DNA of 64,000 bases from Nonomuraea endophytica (GTDB lineage: Bacteria > Actinomycetota > Actinomycetes > Streptosporangiales > Streptosporangiaceae). A program made the position numbers and the translations under genes. A model generated the notes under the pieces. It did not search any database and had not been told where the DNA came from. It was given only the letters and a program-made list of their open reading frames with translations. Shown here piece by piece: positions 62,577 to 64,000 of this stretch. Positions within the stretch are counted from its first letter, which is position 1. Every line of letters begins with the position of its first letter. The stretch covers positions 160,097 to 224,096 of the forward strand of contig NZ_JACHIN010000015.1 of the NCBI RefSeq assembly GCF_014203235.1, in the 5' to 3' direction.

Positions 62577-64000
62577 CTACGACTCACTGTACGCAAGCCG
62601 CAAGGCACGGCTCACGGCGGCCGCCACCTCTTCGGTCCCCGCTCGGGGGATCATCGCGGCGATGTGGGCGTCGGGCCTGACGAGCCATGCCTCATCCGGC
62701 GCCGCACCGAGAGTCTCGGCCAGGGCTCCGGTCCCATCGATCTCCGCGAGCTCGCGAATGGCGAGCGGCGCCGTAGTCACCTTCCCCAAGATCTGGGCAA
62801 ACAAACCCGAATCACACATTTCACCCAGGAGTAGCAGGAAACCACCTCTGCACATCTCGCGCAGCCGTCCGCCTGGAATGGGACAGTCGGGGAGGATCAC
62901 CCCGGGCGCCGGAGCCGGGCTCTGCCCCCTGGGCGGGCGCCCGGCGAACGGGCGGCCAGGCGTGGTGAGCGGGGAGTCGACGTACCAGTACGGCTCGGCG
63001 AAGCGCCCGGAGTCGATCTCCTCGATCGCGCCCCGCTCCAGCACGTCGCGCTGGTGCGCCCGCCCGGCCTCGTCGGCGGGCACCAGGAAGCGCATGGTGG
63101 CCGTCGTGACCTCCAGGTTCTCCCGGGCGGCGGCGTGCCGTTCGTCGTGGTAGGTCTCCAGCAGTTCCTCCGGGGCCCAGCCGCGCAGGACGGCGGCCAG
63201 CTTCCAGGCGGCGTTCTCGGCGTCGGGCACGCCGGAGTTGAGCCCGCGGGCGCCGAAGGGGGCCACGAGGTGCGCGGCGTCCCCGGCCAGCAGGACGCGT
63301 CCCACGCGCATCCGGGAGGCGATCCGGGAGTGGAAGCGGTAGACCGACTGCCAGACGAGCTCATACGGCCGATTACCGATGATTTGCCTGATTTTTCGCG
63401 AAATATCATCTGATGTTGCGAGGTAGCCGGGCGGGACCTGCCAGTCGATCCGATACGTCGAGCCGGGACACGGGTGGATGAGGACCTGGCGGCCGGGGTT
63501 CCACGCCGGGTCGAAGTAGAAGCGGCGCTCCTGCTCCCAGCCCGGCAGATCGGCCCGGATGTCGCAGATGAGGAACTGGTCGTCGAAGGAGTGCCCGTCG
63601 AAGGTGACGCCGAGCGCCTGCCGTACCCCGTGGGCGCGGGCGCCCGCGCAGACCAGCACATAGGGCGCGCGCGTCAGCCCGTCGCCGCAGCGGACCGTCA
63701 CCCCCTCGCCGTCCTGCTCCAGGCCGGTGACCTCGCGGTCCCAGCGGACCTCGATCAGCGGCTCGGCGGCGATGGCCGCGTCGAGCAGTTCCTCGGTGCG
63801 GGCCTGCGAGATGTTGACGAACGGCGGCAGCGGGCCCTGCGCGCCGAAGCTCCACGAGAACAGCTCGCGGTCGCGGTAGTAGGTGCGCGCGGTGGTCCAG
63901 GTCAGGCCCTCCTCGGCCACCTGCGGCACGCCCAGCGACGCCCACAGGTCGAGCACGTCGCGCTGCTGGCAGATCGAACGCGAGCCCTCCAGGTCGCGCG
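62577..64000 (-). CDS. FAD-dependent aromatic monooxygenase, 5' end outside window
   Basis: The frame stays open to base 64000, reading ..GSRSICQQRDVLDLWASLG.., so the N-terminal FAD-binding GxGxxG lies outside the window and the GTG at 63956 is internal. About 474 residues are visible. The second FAD motif GDAAHLVAPFGARGLNSG and DAENAAWKLA are intact, as in MhpA/PheA/TetX-type hydroxylases (PF01494). A C-terminal thioredoxin-like part follows. A short AT-rich patch lies near 63,370-63,410 (codons for QIIGN and SRKI region). Substrate unknown. Confidence 0.9.
   Translation of the reverse strand, partial: RDLEGSRSICQQRDVLDLWASLGVPQVAEEGLTWTTARTYYRDRELFSWSFGAQGPLPPFVNISQARTEELLDAAIAAEPLIEVRWDREVTGLEQDGEGVTVRCGDGLTRAPYVLVCAGARAHGVRQALGVTFDGHSFDDQFLICDIRADLPGWEQERRFYFDPAWNPGRQVLIHPCPGSTYRIDWQVPPGYLATSDDISRKIRQIIGNRPYELVWQSVYRFHSRIASRMRVGRVLLAGDAAHLVAPFGARGLNSGVPDAENAAWKLAAVLRGWAPEELLETYHDERHAAARENLEVTTATMRFLVPADEAGRAHQRDVLERGAIEEIDSGRFAEPYWYVDSPLTTPGRPFAGRPPRGQSPAPAPGVILPDCPIPGGRLREMCRGGFLLLLGEMCDSGLFAQILGKVTTAPLAIRELAEIDGTGALAETLGAAPDEAWLVRPDAHIAAMIPRAGTEEVAAAVSRALRLAYSES

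Overview
The window is high-GC actinobacterial DNA with strong third-codon-position GC bias, many GTG starts and stop/start overlaps. The gene content (a dut/DUF3710/OB-fold/DUF3159/TrkA block, an AcnA-type aconitase, DUF5685, DUF6351, Trypco1, and LLM F420-dependent enzymes) fits the Streptosporangiaceae, for example a Nonomuraea-like organism. That placement is an inference from gene content and gene order. No rRNA, tRNA, CRISPR array, transposase or phage gene was seen.

Layout. Bases 1-12,070: five paralogous secreted zinc metallopeptidases (four in tandem, the first cut by the window edge), a secreted serine hydrolase, a xylose-type sugar ABC transporter with its ROK repressor, a DUF5685 protein with an extreme cysteine tail, and a TauE-type exporter. 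Bases 12,123-23,705: aconitase with a complex promoter, a YdjM-type membrane protein, gene remnants near 16.3 kb, a secreted SGNH hydrolase with ricin-type lectin repeats, an MFS pump divergent from a CGNR regulator, a His-rich PadR/DUF1707 operon, Mug and a sugar porter.

Bases 23,748-40,125 are the most accessory-looking part. A five-gene, fully overlapping minus-strand operon encodes Trypco1, a MoxR AAA+ ATPase, a VWA protein, a CHAT (caspase-like) protease and a TIR-like/NB-ARC/TPR STAND protein. This is the architecture of a predicted NTP-dependent biological-conflict (defence or programmed-death) system, and it is the main discovery candidate. Nearby are an MFS pump, a GNAT, a carboxylesterase translationally coupled to a two-component system, and a complete Hen1-Pnkp RNA-repair pair.

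Bases 40,191-45,240: an LLM oxidoreductase, a GH18-like protein that appears to lack its catalytic acid, and a DesK/DesR-like operon with two tandem histidine kinases, the second of which has lost its phospho-accepting histidine. Bases 45,240-64,000 are conserved core: a TrmA/RumA-like RNA methyltransferase, a membrane hydrolase, a KimA-like potassium permease, CeoB/CeoC, a large imperfect inverted repeat, DUF3159, OB-fold, DUF3710, dUTPase, a thioesterase, an AI-2E family transporter, DUF6351, valyl-tRNA synthetase, DUF4235, trehalose-6-phosphate synthase and a truncated FAD monooxygenase.

Regulatory structure stands out in several places: paired palindromes plus an iron-box-like site before acnA, a near-perfect divergent operator between the MFS pump and CGNR genes, helically phased direct repeats before the esterase-kinase operon, and an 86-bp-armed inverted repeat after ceoC.
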